Source: Janthinobacterium sp. B9-8 (lineage in GTDB: Bacteria > Pseudomonadota > Gammaproteobacteria > Burkholderiales > Chitinibacteraceae). From it: a stretch of 64,000 bases of DNA. The notes beneath the pieces were generated by a model, which saw only the letters and a list, made by a program, of their open reading frames with translations, had not been told where the DNA came from and ran no database searches. This document shows positions 1 through 9,270 of this stretch, one piece after another. The DNA is taken from positions 620,001-684,000 of the forward strand of contig NZ_CP014222.1 of the NCBI RefSeq assembly GCF_000969645.2, given 5' to 3'. Each line of letters opens with the position of its first letter. Positions within the stretch are counted from its first letter, which is position 1. The translations under genes were made by a program, and so were the position numbers.

Positions 1-897
1 ATTCCTACGTGCCGCTTCAGTAAGCCGTTGGTATTCCGCATCGCTTGGCAGATCGGCATATTGGTGAAAAACAACTTCTGCTTTAAGCCCGTGCAGGAAT
101 TCTTCCATCCGCAATAAGGCCATGCGATAGTCTTGCAGGGTATACACGCCTACCGTGTTGAGCGGGGTATTGGCTTCTTCGATGAGCAGCCAGGTTGCGG
201 ATAAGAATTTACCGGGGTTGGGCTCCGCAAAGCCACCTACATCGATATTGCTCAGGCTTATCGCTTCTTGCATCACTTGTGCAAGGTATTCATCGGCTTC
301 TGCATCGGTGAGTTCCGTCAGCCATTTTTTGCTTTGAATGCTTACTTTTTCTGCCAGTAGCTCAGAGCAATCTTTGCCATTTTCATCAGATCCCCGGAAA
401 GGGATCGTGGCTTCAATGCAGGCCACAATGGCAATCAGATCGCTCATAGGCAAATAGGGCTGCATCAGCCTGACAGCGACAACGGCACTTAAAAACTCAT
501 TCATTCCCCCATAGAGTGGCAGGGCCTGATGGGGCTTGAAATTAAAAATATCGGCACACATGACCAGTGCGTCATTATTTAGCTCTTGCAAAATAAAGCC
601 GCCATTTTCGATATGGCATACATTGTTGAGCAAGGGGGCTATTTTTTTTGGGAAGCTGCCATCCAGTTGGTAATACACCAGATCATGAAAAAGTGCCGCA
701 AGCTGTGGCCTGGCACTGAGGTCTTCGCAAAGCTCGAATATATGCGCCGCGGTGTGGTATTTGCGTGTTCTATTTTCCATCACACGGTGTACCAGTACGG
801 CTAAGTGCTCGATCTCAGGCATCGCGATGGATACCGATAATTGGGCAAAAGCATCGCTAAAGATTTGGATAAAGCGGTTGATTTTTGCGGTGCTCAT
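1..897 (-). CDS. HD-domain protein, partial at 3' end
   Basis: A reading frame stays open from an ATG at 897 to the left edge (299 codons), so the C-terminus is missing. The N-terminal third carries an HD-superfamily pattern: a His in KYHTAAHIFEL (about residue 47) and the His-Asp pair in LAALFHDLVYY (about residues 68-69), as in predicted metal-dependent HD phosphohydrolases. The rest is unrecognised, helical and acidic. AGAGG lies just upstream of the ATG. The start is 9 bp after the stop of the CHASE2 cyclase on the same strand, so the two are probably cotranscribed. HD proteins often hydrolyse phosphodiesters or phosphomonoesters, so a role in breaking down the cyclase product is possible but is pure inference from position. 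Confidence 0.75.
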   Translation of the reverse strand, partial: MSTAKINRFIQIFSDAFAQLSVSIAMPEIEHLAVLVHRVMENRTRKYHTAAHIFELCEDLSARPQLAALFHDLVYYQLDGSFPKKIAPLLNNVCHIENGGFILQELNNDALVMCADIFNFKPHQALPLYGGMNEFLSAVVAVRLMQPYLPMSDLIAIVACIEATIPFRGSDENGKDCSELLAEKVSIQSKKWLTELTDAEADEYLAQVMQEAISLSNIDVGGFAEPNPGKFLSATWLLIEEANTPLNTVGVYTLQDYRMALLRMEEFLHGLKAEVVFHQYADLPSDAEYQRLTEAARRN

Positions 898-906
898 TGG
901 GGCCTC

Positions 907-3057
907 TTACTTTTCTGCCATAACAATCAGATCGCCTTTTTCGCCTTTACTAAGCCGCTGATGGTGCAAAGCAAGCAAGGGATCATGGGGGTAGCTTAGG
1001 GCAAGAACGCTAAAGTCGCTGGCGGCGCTCGATGCTTCCTGAGCCATGGCCTGGTAGGCGCTGCAATACAATTCTAGCGGTGCATAGTTTGCTAAGCGTG
1101 CTTCGGTGAGCGGCTCAAACACCTGTAGTGCCCGATTTTTCCCCTTGAGAACAAGGCGGCCAACAGGGCGTACTAAGGCGTCCGGGCAGCCCGATAGTGT
1201 AGCTTCAGATATGCAGATATGGGTGCCTAGGTGTTTGTTTACGCTCTCTAATCGCGCTGCGGTGTTAACTGGATCACCCAATGCCCGATAATCAAAAATA
1301 GTGGAGCCGCCAAAGTTGCCCACGATGACTTCCCCTGAATGAATACCAATCCGGGTTTTGCCAAACTGAAAGCCTTTTGCCTGAAGCGTATCGGAATAGT
1401 TGCTGGCAAAAGCATCCATTTCCATCGCGCAGCCGAGGGCGCGGGCGCGGTGATCGGCTTGCGTAAGCGGCGCGGAGAACATAATCGCCACCGCATCGCC
1501 TACAATTCGATCCAGTGTGCCTTCATGTTTAAAGGCAATGGCGATCATCTGATCGAGGTAGTCGTTTAGTAAAGTAACGGCCTGAGCAGGGTCGATGCTC
1601 TCCATCAGGCTGGTGAAATCGGCTAAATCAGTAAAAATAAAGCTGCATTCTTGTCGCCGTCCGCCCAGTGCCATTGAATCCGGGTGCTCGATCAGATGGC
1701 TGACGCGGTTGGGGGAGACATAACGGGAAAACGCTTGCTTAATCCAGCGCTGCTCACGCTCACTCATCCAGTGATGCAGCAGGCTACCAAGGATAAATGT
1801 GGCGGTAAAAGCCAATGCAGGCGTTACGGTATTGATAAGCAGTGTGTGCTCGCGAAAGGCATACCAGCCACTAAGCAGTACCAGCGCCAGTAAGGCCAGC
1901 GTGGTGCTGGCCGCAATCAGTGCCCGGCTGCGTGTTGCAATCAGGCCGATAGCCAGGCAACCCAGTAGGGTGCTGATAATTTCGGCAAAGCTGGCCCAGC
2001 CGGGGCGCTGCAGGAGATGGCCGCTCGTAATTTGCTCCAGCAGCTGAGCGTGTGCTTCTACACCGGGCAAAATACGGCCAAGCGGGCTAAAGCGCAAATC
2101 CATTAAGCCCTGTGCCGAGCTGCCAATCAAAATCATTTTGCCTTTAAGTTGCTCTGCAGGAATTTGCCCTGCGATCAGCTTCCAGGCAGGTAAATAACGC
2201 TGGGGTGACTCGCGTGAGTAATGCATCCAGACTTCGCCACTGCGGGTGGTTGGGATCTGAAACTGGCCTATTTTTATTTCACTGATGCCCAGTGCCTGTG
2301 TTTTTAAAACATAATTTTGAGTACCCTGAGCCACTCGCAGAATTTCTGCTGCAAGGGTGGGGACAGGCTCGTCTGCTAGTTGTAATAAAAGAGGAATCCG
2401 CCGCACTACGCCATCGTTGTCTGGCACAAAATTAAGCGCACCATTGCCCTTGGCTGCACTTTCGAGCTCTGGCCGTGCAAGGATGGCACTTTGAAAAGTG
2501 TGCAGCCAGCTCGTGGGGGGCGGGCCTGCGTAAATATAGCGAAACGGGCGATGGCTGAGTGCGGTAGCGCTTGCCGTGCTGAGTTCACCTGTCAGTGTGC
2601 CACGCTGCACAGTAAATCCCAGTACAATATTGGCCTTGCTGATGCTTTGTGCAAAGGCCTGATCGTGGTCGGGCAGAGCTTCAAGCTCGCTGCGTAAAGG
2701 GCCTTTAAGTGACCAAAGATCGGCCATTGCCCGTGGTGCAGTACGATCTGCCTCAGCAAAAACCACATCAAAACCGATGGCAGCAACACCTGCACTTTGC
2801 AATTGATCCGTTAGTTGAGCTAATCGCGTACGTGGCCAGGGCCATTGGCCGAGGCGGCGCAGACTTTCATCATCAATATCAATAATGCGCACCGCTGTGT
2901 TGATATTGATGCGCGGATACCAGCGCTGATATTGATCAAATAGGTTGTTGCGTAAGGATTGCAGTGGCGATGCATCTGTTAGTAGCAGTGCCAAGCCTAA
3001 AAAAGCAGAGGCGAGCGGGAGGAAAAAACCAAGGCGTTTGAGTGATTGATTGATCAT
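907..3057 (-). CDS. CHASE2-domain class III nucleotide cyclase
   Basis: Predicted inner-membrane cyclase of 716 residues. Order: N-terminal membrane helix (about 8-28), a periplasmic CHASE2 sensor (about 35-345), membrane helices (about 355-430), then a class III cyclase domain (about 465-650). Metal-binding aspartates are D477 in FTDLADF and D521 in GDAVA. The substrate and transition-state region reads FDYRALGDPVNTAARLE with D589, N598 and R602. The residue that is usually the purine-contacting Lys before the second metal Asp is Arg517 here, so activity and the cAMP/cGMP choice are uncertain. It is divergent from the FecR/OmpA pair and probably cotranscribed with the HD protein. No clear Shine-Dalgarno precedes the ATG. 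Confidence 0.9.
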   Translation of the reverse strand: MINQSLKRLGFFLPLASAFLGLALLLTDASPLQSLRNNLFDQYQRWYPRININTAVRIIDIDDESLRRLGQWPWPRTRLAQLTDQLQSAGVAAIGFDVVFAEADRTAPRAMADLWSLKGPLRSELEALPDHDQAFAQSISKANIVLGFTVQRGTLTGELSTASATALSHRPFRYIYAGPPPTSWLHTFQSAILARPELESAAKGNGALNFVPDNDGVVRRIPLLLQLADEPVPTLAAEILRVAQGTQNYVLKTQALGISEIKIGQFQIPTTRSGEVWMHYSRESPQRYLPAWKLIAGQIPAEQLKGKMILIGSSAQGLMDLRFSPLGRILPGVEAHAQLLEQITSGHLLQRPGWASFAEIISTLLGCLAIGLIATRSRALIAASTTLALLALVLLSGWYAFREHTLLINTVTPALAFTATFILGSLLHHWMSEREQRWIKQAFSRYVSPNRVSHLIEHPDSMALGGRRQECSFIFTDLADFTSLMESIDPAQAVTLLNDYLDQMIAIAFKHEGTLDRIVGDAVAIMFSAPLTQADHRARALGCAMEMDAFASNYSDTLQAKGFQFGKTRIGIHSGEVIVGNFGGSTIFDYRALGDPVNTAARLESVNKHLGTHICISEATLSGCPDALVRPVGRLVLKGKNRALQVFEPLTEARLANYAPLELYCSAYQAMAQEASSAASDFSVLALSYPHDPLLALHHQRLSKGEKGDLIVMAEK

Positions 3058-3368
3058 GGTTTGTTTTTAGTGGGGTTTTCTTACGCCAAGAGCGAGCTGA
3101 TATTCAGCTTAGTTTATTGTGAGTCGAGAGGCCTGGTAAAAGCCATACTTCATCTGTAATCGGCATAGCGTAGTCTGCTTGGGGGCAGTATGTGTTTTGG
3201 AGCTTGATTGAATAAGCAAAATATACCTTAGATCTGCTGGATTTAACCGTTTGGAGTAAGTTGCTTACGGCTGTCAGCATGCTAGGGAGATGGGTATTAA
3301 ACGTTGATTCATGCGTGTTAAGCTGACAATGTTTCATACCTGCTCATCAGTGTGATGGAGGAGAAGTT
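3058..3368. other. Divergent intergenic region
   Basis: About 310 bp separate the minus-strand cyclase from the plus-strand FecR gene, so promoters for both should lie here. I could not pick a convincing -35/-10 pair. A 77-codon minus-strand frame at 3104-3337 has no ribosome site or recognisable motif and is probably chance. Confidence 0.5.
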
Positions 3369-3803
3369 ATGTTTAAATTAGCTTTTATGTGCGGGCTGCT
3401 ATTATCCTCAGCGGGCTGGGCCGCTGAAACGCCTATTGCCTACGTGAAAAACGTGATGGGTGAGGCTTCTGTAACGACGGCAGGCAAGGTAGTCAAAGCC
3501 GAAGTAGGTACTGCAGTGCTGCAGGGTAGCATTTTGAAAACGGCAGCAAAAAGCAGCATGGGCCTTACTTTTAAGGACGAAACTGTGATGTCTTTTGGCC
3601 CCGATACTGAGCTTACTGTGGATGAGTATCTTTATGCACCGGCCCAAGGCAAGTTAAAAATTGTGAGCATGCTGGCCAAGGGAACGATGAACTATGTTTC
3701 TGGAATCATCGCTAAATTGCAGCCTGATGCCGTTGCTATTCGCACTCCTGCCGGCATGATCGGGGTACGGGGCACACAGTTTTTGGTGAAAGTTGAGGAG
3801 TAA
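3369..3803 (+). CDS. FecR-domain periplasmic protein
   Basis: 144 residues with a short signal peptide ending near GWAAE (about residue 19). The mature part is one FecR domain: a repeated beta pattern with VMGEASVTTAGKVVKAEVG, then ILKTAAKSSMGLTFKDET, then AIRTPAGMIGVRGTQFLV at the C-terminus, typical of FecR-like proteins that are not anti-sigma factors. There is no N-terminal cytoplasmic FecR tail and no TonB receptor nearby, so iron-dicitrate signalling is unlikely. A strong GGAGGAG site precedes the ATG. The gene is 3 bp from the OmpA-like lipoprotein gene and divergent from the CHASE2 cyclase. I know this grouping (FecR, CHASE2 cyclase, OmpA) as recurrent in proteobacteria, but no function is established for it. 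Confidence 0.85.
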   Translation: MFKLAFMCGLLLSSAGWAAETPIAYVKNVMGEASVTTAGKVVKAEVGTAVLQGSILKTAAKSSMGLTFKDETVMSFGPDTELTVDEYLYAPAQGKLKIVSMLAKGTMNYVSGIIAKLQPDAVAIRTPAGMIGVRGTQFLVKVEE

Positions 3804-3806
3804 TAC

Positions 3807-4424
3807 ATGCCTTTGAACCTTATAAATGGGGCCAAGCGCCCCATTTCATTTTTGATGCTCATGATGTTTATTGCGGTTTTATTGCTGCAAGGGTGCGCAT
3901 CGAATTCTTATATCGTTTTGCTTGAAAATCCTGATGGGCGCACCGGCGAGGTGGTGATTAAAGGAGATAAAGGCGAGCAAGCGATTAAAACGGCAGGCCA
4001 TGGTGCGCTTCTTGACGGCTCTGAAGCACCTGCCGCAATTGATCAGGAAAAAATCAAAGAGGATTTTGGCGATGCAATGGCAGCCCGGCCTAAAATACCG
4101 CGGCATTACCTGATTTATTTCCAGGTTGATACCATGCTGACCCATGAATCTGAGCTGTTGCTGTCAGAAATTATTGCAGAGGCCACAAAATGGCCGGCGG
4201 TGGACATTTCGGTGCTGGGGCATACCGATACATTAGGCAAGGCTGAGGTGAACGAAGAGCTGGCCTTGGTGCGCGCCACTCTGGTTGCAGAAATGCTGAA
4301 GCAAAAGGGGCTGAAATATAATTCGCTGACGGTAGAATCACACGGCGAGCGCAATTTATTAGTCTTAACGCCTGATGAGGTGCTTGAGCCTAGAAATAGG
4401 CGAGTTGAAGTATCTATTCGCTGA
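3807..4424 (+). CDS. OmpA-like peptidoglycan-binding lipoprotein
   Basis: 205 residues. The N-terminus has a hydrophobic stretch and a lipobox, LLLQGC, with the lipidated Cys at about residue 30. The C-terminal half (about 95-205) is an OmpA domain: YFQVDTMLTHES, then the NxxL-like region and the loop VLGHTDTLGKAEVNEELALVRA, ending with NRRVEVSI. D and R residues of the diaminopimelate-binding loop (HTD and LVRA) are present. This predicts an envelope lipoprotein bound non-covalently to peptidoglycan. It directly follows the FecR gene and is followed by a strong terminator. Confidence 0.85.
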   Translation: MPLNLINGAKRPISFLMLMMFIAVLLLQGCASNSYIVLLENPDGRTGEVVIKGDKGEQAIKTAGHGALLDGSEAPAAIDQEKIKEDFGDAMAARPKIPRHYLIYFQVDTMLTHESELLLSEIIAEATKWPAVDISVLGHTDTLGKAEVNEELALVRATLVAEMLKQKGLKYNSLTVESHGERNLLVLTPDEVLEPRNRRVEVSIR

Positions 4425-4444
4425 TGATTGCTAAGCTTCAAATA

Positions 4445-4478
4445 AAAGCCCGCTTCTGTATAAGAAGCGGGCTTTTTT
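4445..4478. terminator. Bidirectional rho-independent terminator
   Basis: A 12-bp stem, AAAGCCCGCTTC with GAAGCGGGCTTT, loop TGTATAA, with T-runs on both strands. It lies between the convergent OmpA-lipoprotein and hutH genes and can end both transcripts. Confidence 0.9.
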
Positions 4479-4500
4479 ATTGGGAGTAAATGGTTCTGCT

Positions 4501-6036
4501 TTAAACCGAAGGCAGTAAACCCGGCAAGCTAAATGAGTTGTAAGCCGCGCGGCTGATCAGGGCCGCTGCTTTTTCGATATCAGGCGCAAAGTAGCGGTCT
4601 TTATCGTAGAAAGTCACCTCGGCGCGCAGCAGGGCTTTAGCGGCTTCCAGCTTATCGGAGGCTTTGTTTGGCGCTCTGAAATCAATTCCTTGGCAGGCTG
4701 CGAGTAATTCCACCGCCAGAATACCTGCGGTGTTTTCGCTCATGTCTTTAAGGCGGCGCGCAGCAAAAGTGGCCATGGAAACGTGATCTTCCTGATTGGC
4801 GGACGTAGGCAGGCTGTCTACCGATGCGGGATGAGCCAGCGATTTATTTTCAGAAGCCAGCGCAGCACCTGTCACTTGGGCAATCATAAAGCCCGAATTC
4901 ACGCCGCCGTTGTTCACCAAAAAGGCCGGTAATTTAGAAAGATTATTGTCGATCAACAGCGCCATACGGCGTTCAGACAAAGAGCCGATTTCGGCAATCG
5001 CCAGCGCCAGATTATCCGCAGCAAAGGCCACCGGCTCGGCGTGGAAATTGCCGCCAGACAGAATCACATTGTCGTCAGAGAATACCAGCGGGTTATCCGA
5101 TACGGCATTGGCTTCCACCAACAAAGTTTCTGCCGAATTGCGGATTTGCGTTAGGCATGCGCCCATCACCTGTGGCTGGCAGCGTAGTGAGTACGGGTCT
5201 TGCACCTTGCCGCAGTTGGCGTGGGCCTGGGCAATTTCGCTGGTGTCCCCTAGCAAGTCACGGTAAAGCTTGGCCGAATCAATTTGCCCAGCATGGCCGC
5301 GTACCGCATGAATACGAGCATCGAATGGTGTGCGGCTGCCCATGGCAGCTTCGACCGATAAGCTGCCTGCAACGGAGGCGGCGATAAATAAATCTTCAGC
5401 AGCAAATAAGCCTTCCAGCGCAAAGGCGGTCGATGCCTGTGTGCCGTTTAATAGTGCCAAGCCTTCTTTTGGGGCGAGCACGATAGGATCAAGGTTGGCG
5501 GCTTGCATCGCTGCCGCGCCAGTGACGCGTTTGCCATCAACAAAGGCTTCGCCTTCGCCGATCAAAACGGCGCTCATATGGGATAGCGGGGCTAAATCGC
5601 CCGATGCGCCGACTGAGCCTTTTTGCGGGATCACTGGATAAATCTGATGGTTAAATAGGGTAATCAGCGCTTCGATCACCGAGCGGCGAATGCCGGAAAA
5701 ACCGCGGGCCAGCGAGTTGATTTTTAGCGCCATCAGCAAACGCACTGTGCCGTTTTCCATCGGCTTGCCAATCCCCGCCGCGTGAGAAAGCACGATGGAG
5801 CGTTGCAGTAGCTCCAGCTCTTCCGTAGCAATCTTGGTGCTGGCAAGCAGGCCAAAGCCGGTGTTAATGCCATACACCGTGCGCCCTTCAGTCAGAACAC
5901 GTGCCACGGTAGCGGCAGCGGCATCGATGCCAGCATGGGAAGATGCATCAAGGCTAAGGGTGATGCTTTCATCACGAGCGATCTTGCGTAAATCAGCAAG
6001 CGTCAATTGGCCGGGCTTGATATTAAATGTGCTCAT
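4501..6036 (-). CDS. hutH: Histidine ammonia-lyase
   Basis: 511 residues, the normal length for the family. It converts L-histidine to trans-urocanate and ammonia, the first step of histidine use, in the cytoplasm. The MIO prosthetic group forms from Ala144-Ser145-Gly146 within [15 protein letters not shown], which is intact. Other family blocks are [10 protein letters not shown] near residue 55 and the later NQEDHVSM block. It is the last gene of a minus-strand hutI-hutG-hutU-hutH operon and ends just before the bidirectional terminator. The gap to hutU holds a copy of the 9-nt-period inverted repeat. Confidence 0.97.
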   Translation of the reverse strand: MSTFNIKPGQLTLADLRKIARDESITLSLDASSHAGIDAAAATVARVLTEGRTVYGINTGFGLLASTKIATEELELLQRSIVLSHAAGIGKPMENGTVRLLMALKINSLARGFSGIRRSVIEALITLFNHQIYPVIPQKGSVGASGDLAPLSHMSAVLIGEGEAFVDGKRVTGAAAMQAANLDPIVLAPKEGLALLNGTQASTAFALEGLFAAEDLFIAASVAGSLSVEAAMGSRTPFDARIHAVRGHAGQIDSAKLYRDLLGDTSEIAQAHANCGKVQDPYSLRCQPQVMGACLTQIRNSAETLLVEANAVSDNPLVFSDDNVILSGGNFHAEPVAFAADNLALAIAEIGSLSERRMALLIDNNLSKLPAFLVNNGGVNSGFMIAQVTGAALASENKSLAHPASVDSLPTSANQEDHVSMATFAARRLKDMSENTAGILAVELLAACQGIDFRAPNKASDKLEAAKALLRAEVTFYDKDRYFAPDIEKAAALISRAAYNSFSLPGLLPSV

Positions 6037-6078
6037 TGTGTGATCCAGTGTGTGTTTTTGTAGGGTGGTGCGCGCTAA

Positions 6079-6220
6079 AAAGTTCTGTAGACACAGAGAT
6101 CAGTGAGAACACAGAGCTCACGGAGAAAAACAAAAGGAAAAATATAATTTTTGTGCTTCCTCAAGGGTTTCTCCGTGTTCTAGTTTTTAACTCCGAGTGC
6201 TCTGTGTCTGCAGATCTTAG
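6079..6220. repeat. 9-nt-period inverted repeat, copy A (hutU-hutH gap)
   Basis: The left arm starts AGTTCTGTAGACACAGAG and continues with degenerate NNCACAGAG units to a GGAGAAAAACAAAA end. The right arm is its imperfect reverse complement and ends with CTCTGTGTCTGCAGATC. A short AT-rich loop lies between. It fills most of the 202-bp gap between hutU and hutH, so the operon mRNA should fold a long hairpin here. Confidence 0.85.
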
Positions 6221-6238
6221 GGTTTATATCGCTGCCTT

Positions 6239-7909
6239 TTACTTCATCATCGGCAAATCTAAGCCCTGCTCTTTAGCGCAGTTTTTGGCGATGTCGTAGC
6301 CTGCGTCGGCGTGGCGCATGACGCCGGTACCGGGGTCGTTCCACAATACGCGGCCTAAGCGTTTGGCGGCGGCATCTGTACCGTCAGCCACAATCACCAC
6401 GCCTGAATGCTGGGAAAAGCCCATGCCTACGCCGCCGCCGTGGTGTAGCGACACCCAAGTTGCGCCGCCTGCGGTATTTAAGAGCGCGTTCAAGAGTGGC
6501 CAGTCGGATACGGCGTCCGAGCCATCGAGCATGGCTTCGGTTTCACGATTCGGTGAGGCTACCGAGCCAGAGTCTAGGTGATCGCGGCCGATCACAATCG
6601 GGGCTTTCAGCTCGCCATTTTTAACCATCTCATTAAATGCCAGCGCAAGACGGGCGCGATCTTTGAGGCCTACCCAGCAAATACGCGCTGGCAAGCCTTG
6701 GAAGGCGATACGTTCACGCGCCATATCCAGCCAGTTGTGCAGGTGCGGATTATCCGGGATCAGCTCTTTAACCTTGGCATCGGTTTTGTAGATGTCTTCT
6801 GGGTCACCAGATAGTGCTACCCAGCGGAAAGGGCCGATGCCTTCGCAAAACAGCGGGCGTACATAGGCGGGTACAAAGCCGGGGAAGTCGAATGCGTTGC
6901 TTACGCCTTCTTCCAGCGCCATCTGGCGGATGTTATTGCCGTAATCGACGGTTGCCGCGCCGCGCGCTTGTAAATCCAGCATCGCTTGTACTTGCTTGGC
7001 CATCGATTGCTTGGCAGCCTTGGTGACGCCAGCCGGATCAGTTTTTTGTGCCTCACGCCATTTGGCAATATCCCAGCCCTGCGGCAAATAGCCGTGTACT
7101 GGGTCGTGCGCCGAAGTTTGATCTGTGACGACATCGGGGGTAATGCCACGGGCAACCAGCTCGGCAAACACATCAGCGGCATTGCCTAATAGTCCAACGG
7201 ATACCGGCTTACCGGTCTCTTTGGCATCGGCCACGATGGCCAGCGCTTCATCCAGCGTGGTGGCTTTGCGGTCTACATAGCGCGTCTTCAGGCGGAAATC
7301 GATGCGGGTTTCATCGCACTCTACGGCGATCATTGAGAAGCCTGCCATCGTTGCGGCCAGTGGCTGAGCGCCGCCCATGCCGCCCAAGCCGCCGGTTAAG
7401 ACCCAGCGCCCCTGTGCTACACCGCCAAAATGCTGTTTGGCCATCGCCACAAAAGTCTCGTAAGTGCCTTGCACAATGCCCTGGCTGCCGATGTAAATCC
7501 AGCTGCCTGCAGTCATCTGGCCGTACATCATCAGGCCTTTTTTATCTAACTCATTGAAGTGTTCCCAATTAGCCCAGTGAGGCACAAGATTGGAGTTAGC
7601 CAGCAGCACGCGCGGAGCATCGGGGTGCGATGGAAACACGCCAACCGGTTTGCCTGATTGAATCAGCAGCGTTTGATCGTCTTCCAGACGGGTCAGCACT
7701 TCCAGAATCTTGTCGTAGCATTCCCAATTGCGTGCCGCACGGCCAATCCCGCCGTAAACCACTAAGGATTGCGGATACTCGGCCACTTCGGCGTCGAGAT
7801 TGTTCTGAATCATGCGAAAAGCGGCTTCAGTCAGCCAGCTTTTACAAGTCAACTCGCTACCGCGTGGCGCGCGAATGACGCGGGAAGGATCATGGCGTGG
7901 GTCAGTCAT
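6239..7909 (-). CDS. hutU: Urocanate hydratase
   Basis: 556 residues, full length. It adds water to urocanate to give 4-imidazolone-5-propionate, using tightly bound NAD+. The NAD-binding region [17 protein letters not shown] is present, as is the C-terminal core with the catalytic-Cys block ([19 protein letters not shown]) and [19 protein letters not shown]. It is the third gene of the hut operon, between hutG and hutH, with repeat copies on both sides. The start is the ATG of [10 protein letters not shown]. Confidence 0.97.
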   Translation of the reverse strand: MTDPRHDPSRVIRAPRGSELTCKSWLTEAAFRMIQNNLDAEVAEYPQSLVVYGGIGRAARNWECYDKILEVLTRLEDDQTLLIQSGKPVGVFPSHPDAPRVLLANSNLVPHWANWEHFNELDKKGLMMYGQMTAGSWIYIGSQGIVQGTYETFVAMAKQHFGGVAQGRWVLTGGLGGMGGAQPLAATMAGFSMIAVECDETRIDFRLKTRYVDRKATTLDEALAIVADAKETGKPVSVGLLGNAADVFAELVARGITPDVVTDQTSAHDPVHGYLPQGWDIAKWREAQKTDPAGVTKAAKQSMAKQVQAMLDLQARGAATVDYGNNIRQMALEEGVSNAFDFPGFVPAYVRPLFCEGIGPFRWVALSGDPEDIYKTDAKVKELIPDNPHLHNWLDMARERIAFQGLPARICWVGLKDRARLALAFNEMVKNGELKAPIVIGRDHLDSGSVASPNRETEAMLDGSDAVSDWPLLNALLNTAGGATWVSLHHGGGVGMGFSQHSGVVIVADGTDAAAKRLGRVLWNDPGTGVMRHADAGYDIAKNCAKEQGLDLPMMK

Positions 7910-7953
7910 TTTCAGGCTCCGATTGATGAGATGGCGGGTAAGTCAGTAAGGTC

Positions 7954-8097
7954 AAAAAGTTCTGTAGACACAGAGATCAGTGAGAACATAGAGCACACAG
8001 AGAAAAACAAAACATAAAACTTAACTTTTTGTATTTCTCAAGGTTTTCTCTGTGTTCTGTTTTTAAACTCCGTGTTCTCCGTGTCTACAGAACTTAG
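7954..8097. repeat. 9-nt-period inverted repeat, copy B (hutG-hutU gap)
   Basis: Arms begin AAGTTCTGTAGACACAGAG on the left and end CTCCGTGTCTACAGAACTTA on the right; loop ACATAAAACTTAACTTTTTG. The outer end of the right arm contains the TAA stop codon of hutG. The outer sequence is nearly identical to copies A, E and F. Confidence 0.87.
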
Positions 8098-9023
8098 GTT
8101 TTTAAAGGTTTAAAGCTTCTGCAAATGCTCCATGCCAGTCTGGCGGCGGCTTTTGCGCCGTGGCTGTCGGTATCAAACAGGGGATTGAATTCCACTAAAT
8201 CTGCTGCGACGAGTTTTCCACTGGCTGCAAGCAGCCGGCTAAGATGCTCGATCACACTGATTTCCACGCCAAAGCCTGCGGGGGCAGAGACTGCAGGCAT
8301 TTGCGCCGCAGGCAATACATCCAAATCAATCGTCAGATAAACCACGTCGACCTGATTGATAAAGCCTTGTAGCTGCGCCTGTGTTTCTGTCAGCTGCCAC
8401 GGTGTCATGTCGGTGTCGAGCCGCCATGAGGCTTGCAGTTGCCGCGCTTTATTAAACAGCGCCTCGGTATTGGCGGTTTCGGCCACGCCCATGCAGAGGT
8501 AATTAAAATCCTGCCCACGCTGGGCGCATGTAGCGGCTATCTGGGCAAAGGGTGTGCCGGATGTGGCCTCAGAGGCTTCGCGCAAATCAAAATGCGCGTC
8601 GAAATTGACAATGCCGATGCGCTGGTTTGGATGAGCGTTGGCAATCCCCAGCCAATGGCCAAAAGCCGTTTCATGCCCGCCACCGAGTACCAGCGAAAAA
8701 TGACCTTCCTGAATATTTTGGCTCACCGCAGCCGCCAAGCGTTGATGAGCGGCATCCAAATCGCCATCTTCACAAGCCACATCCCCCGCATCATAAAGCG
8801 GCAGAGTGGGGTGATAAGCCAGATTCGCCAGTGCTTTACGCAAAGCCACCGGCCCCGCCACCGCCCCCACCCGCCCCTGATTGCGACGTACACCTTCATC
8901 ACAGGCAAAGCCAAGCAGGGCAATGCCTGCGGGCTGATTCGTAGATAAGGGCTGCACTACCTGATGCCAGCGCCGCGCTGCATCCCCTTCAGCAGCATCA
9001 ATACGCCCAGTCCAGACGGTCAT
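8094..9023 (-). CDS. hutG: Formimidoylglutamase
   Basis: 309 residues, ureohydrolase (arginase) fold. It hydrolyses N-formimino-L-glutamate to glutamate and formamide. The binuclear Mn ligands are in place: H117 in GGGHETAFGH, D142/H144/D146 in NFDAHFDLR and D233/D235 in TIDLDVLPA. The last motif and the position between hutI and hutU favour HutG over arginase or agmatinase. No hutF-like deiminase is present, so the one-step route is implied. The stop codon falls within the arm of repeat copy B. Confidence 0.94.
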   Translation of the reverse strand: MTVWTGRIDAAEGDAARRWHQVVQPLSTNQPAGIALLGFACDEGVRRNQGRVGAVAGPVALRKALANLAYHPTLPLYDAGDVACEDGDLDAAHQRLAAAVSQNIQEGHFSLVLGGGHETAFGHWLGIANAHPNQRIGIVNFDAHFDLREASEATSGTPFAQIAATCAQRGQDFNYLCMGVAETANTEALFNKARQLQASWRLDTDMTPWQLTETQAQLQGFINQVDVVYLTIDLDVLPAAQMPAVSAPAGFGVEISVIEHLSRLLAASGKLVAADLVEFNPLFDTDSHGAKAAARLAWSICRSFKPLKT

Positions 9024-9089
9024 GGTTTTATCCTGTTAAAAATTATTCGAGTGCTAAGTTGGTGAAGCATAAAGTGTTGCGGGTGCTAA

Positions 9090-9270
9090 ATCTTGAACCA
9101 CAGAGAGCACAGAGGACACAGAGTTTCACAGAGAAATACAAAGACAGATGACTAGCTATTGATAGGTGAAACAGGTGGCCTGCACGCTTTTACAGATCTG
9201 GTGATTAACTGAAAGCGAGTCAGATTTTCTCTGTGGAACTCTGTGCTCTCTGTGTCCTCTGTGGTTCAGG
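9090..9270. repeat. 9-nt-period inverted repeat, copy C (hutI-hutG gap)
   Basis: Left arm about 9092-9136, beginning CTTGAACCACAGAGAGCAC and running in exact 9-nt steps of NNCACAGAG; right arm about 9225-9270 is the reverse complement, ending CCTCTGTGGTTCAGG. The roughly 88-nt loop is unrelated to other copies. The outer end (GAACCACAGAG) differs from copies A/B/E/F and matches D, G and H. The hutI TGA stop lies in the right arm. Confidence 0.88.

Noticed and set aside
3104..3337. 77-codon minus-strand frame between the cyclase and FecR genes
   Set aside because: No ribosome site, no motif, and it would cover the promoter region of two divergent genes.
3369..3803. FecR as iron-signalling regulator
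   Set aside because: No FecI sigma factor or TonB-dependent receptor nearby, and the protein is exported without the cytoplasmic anti-sigma part.
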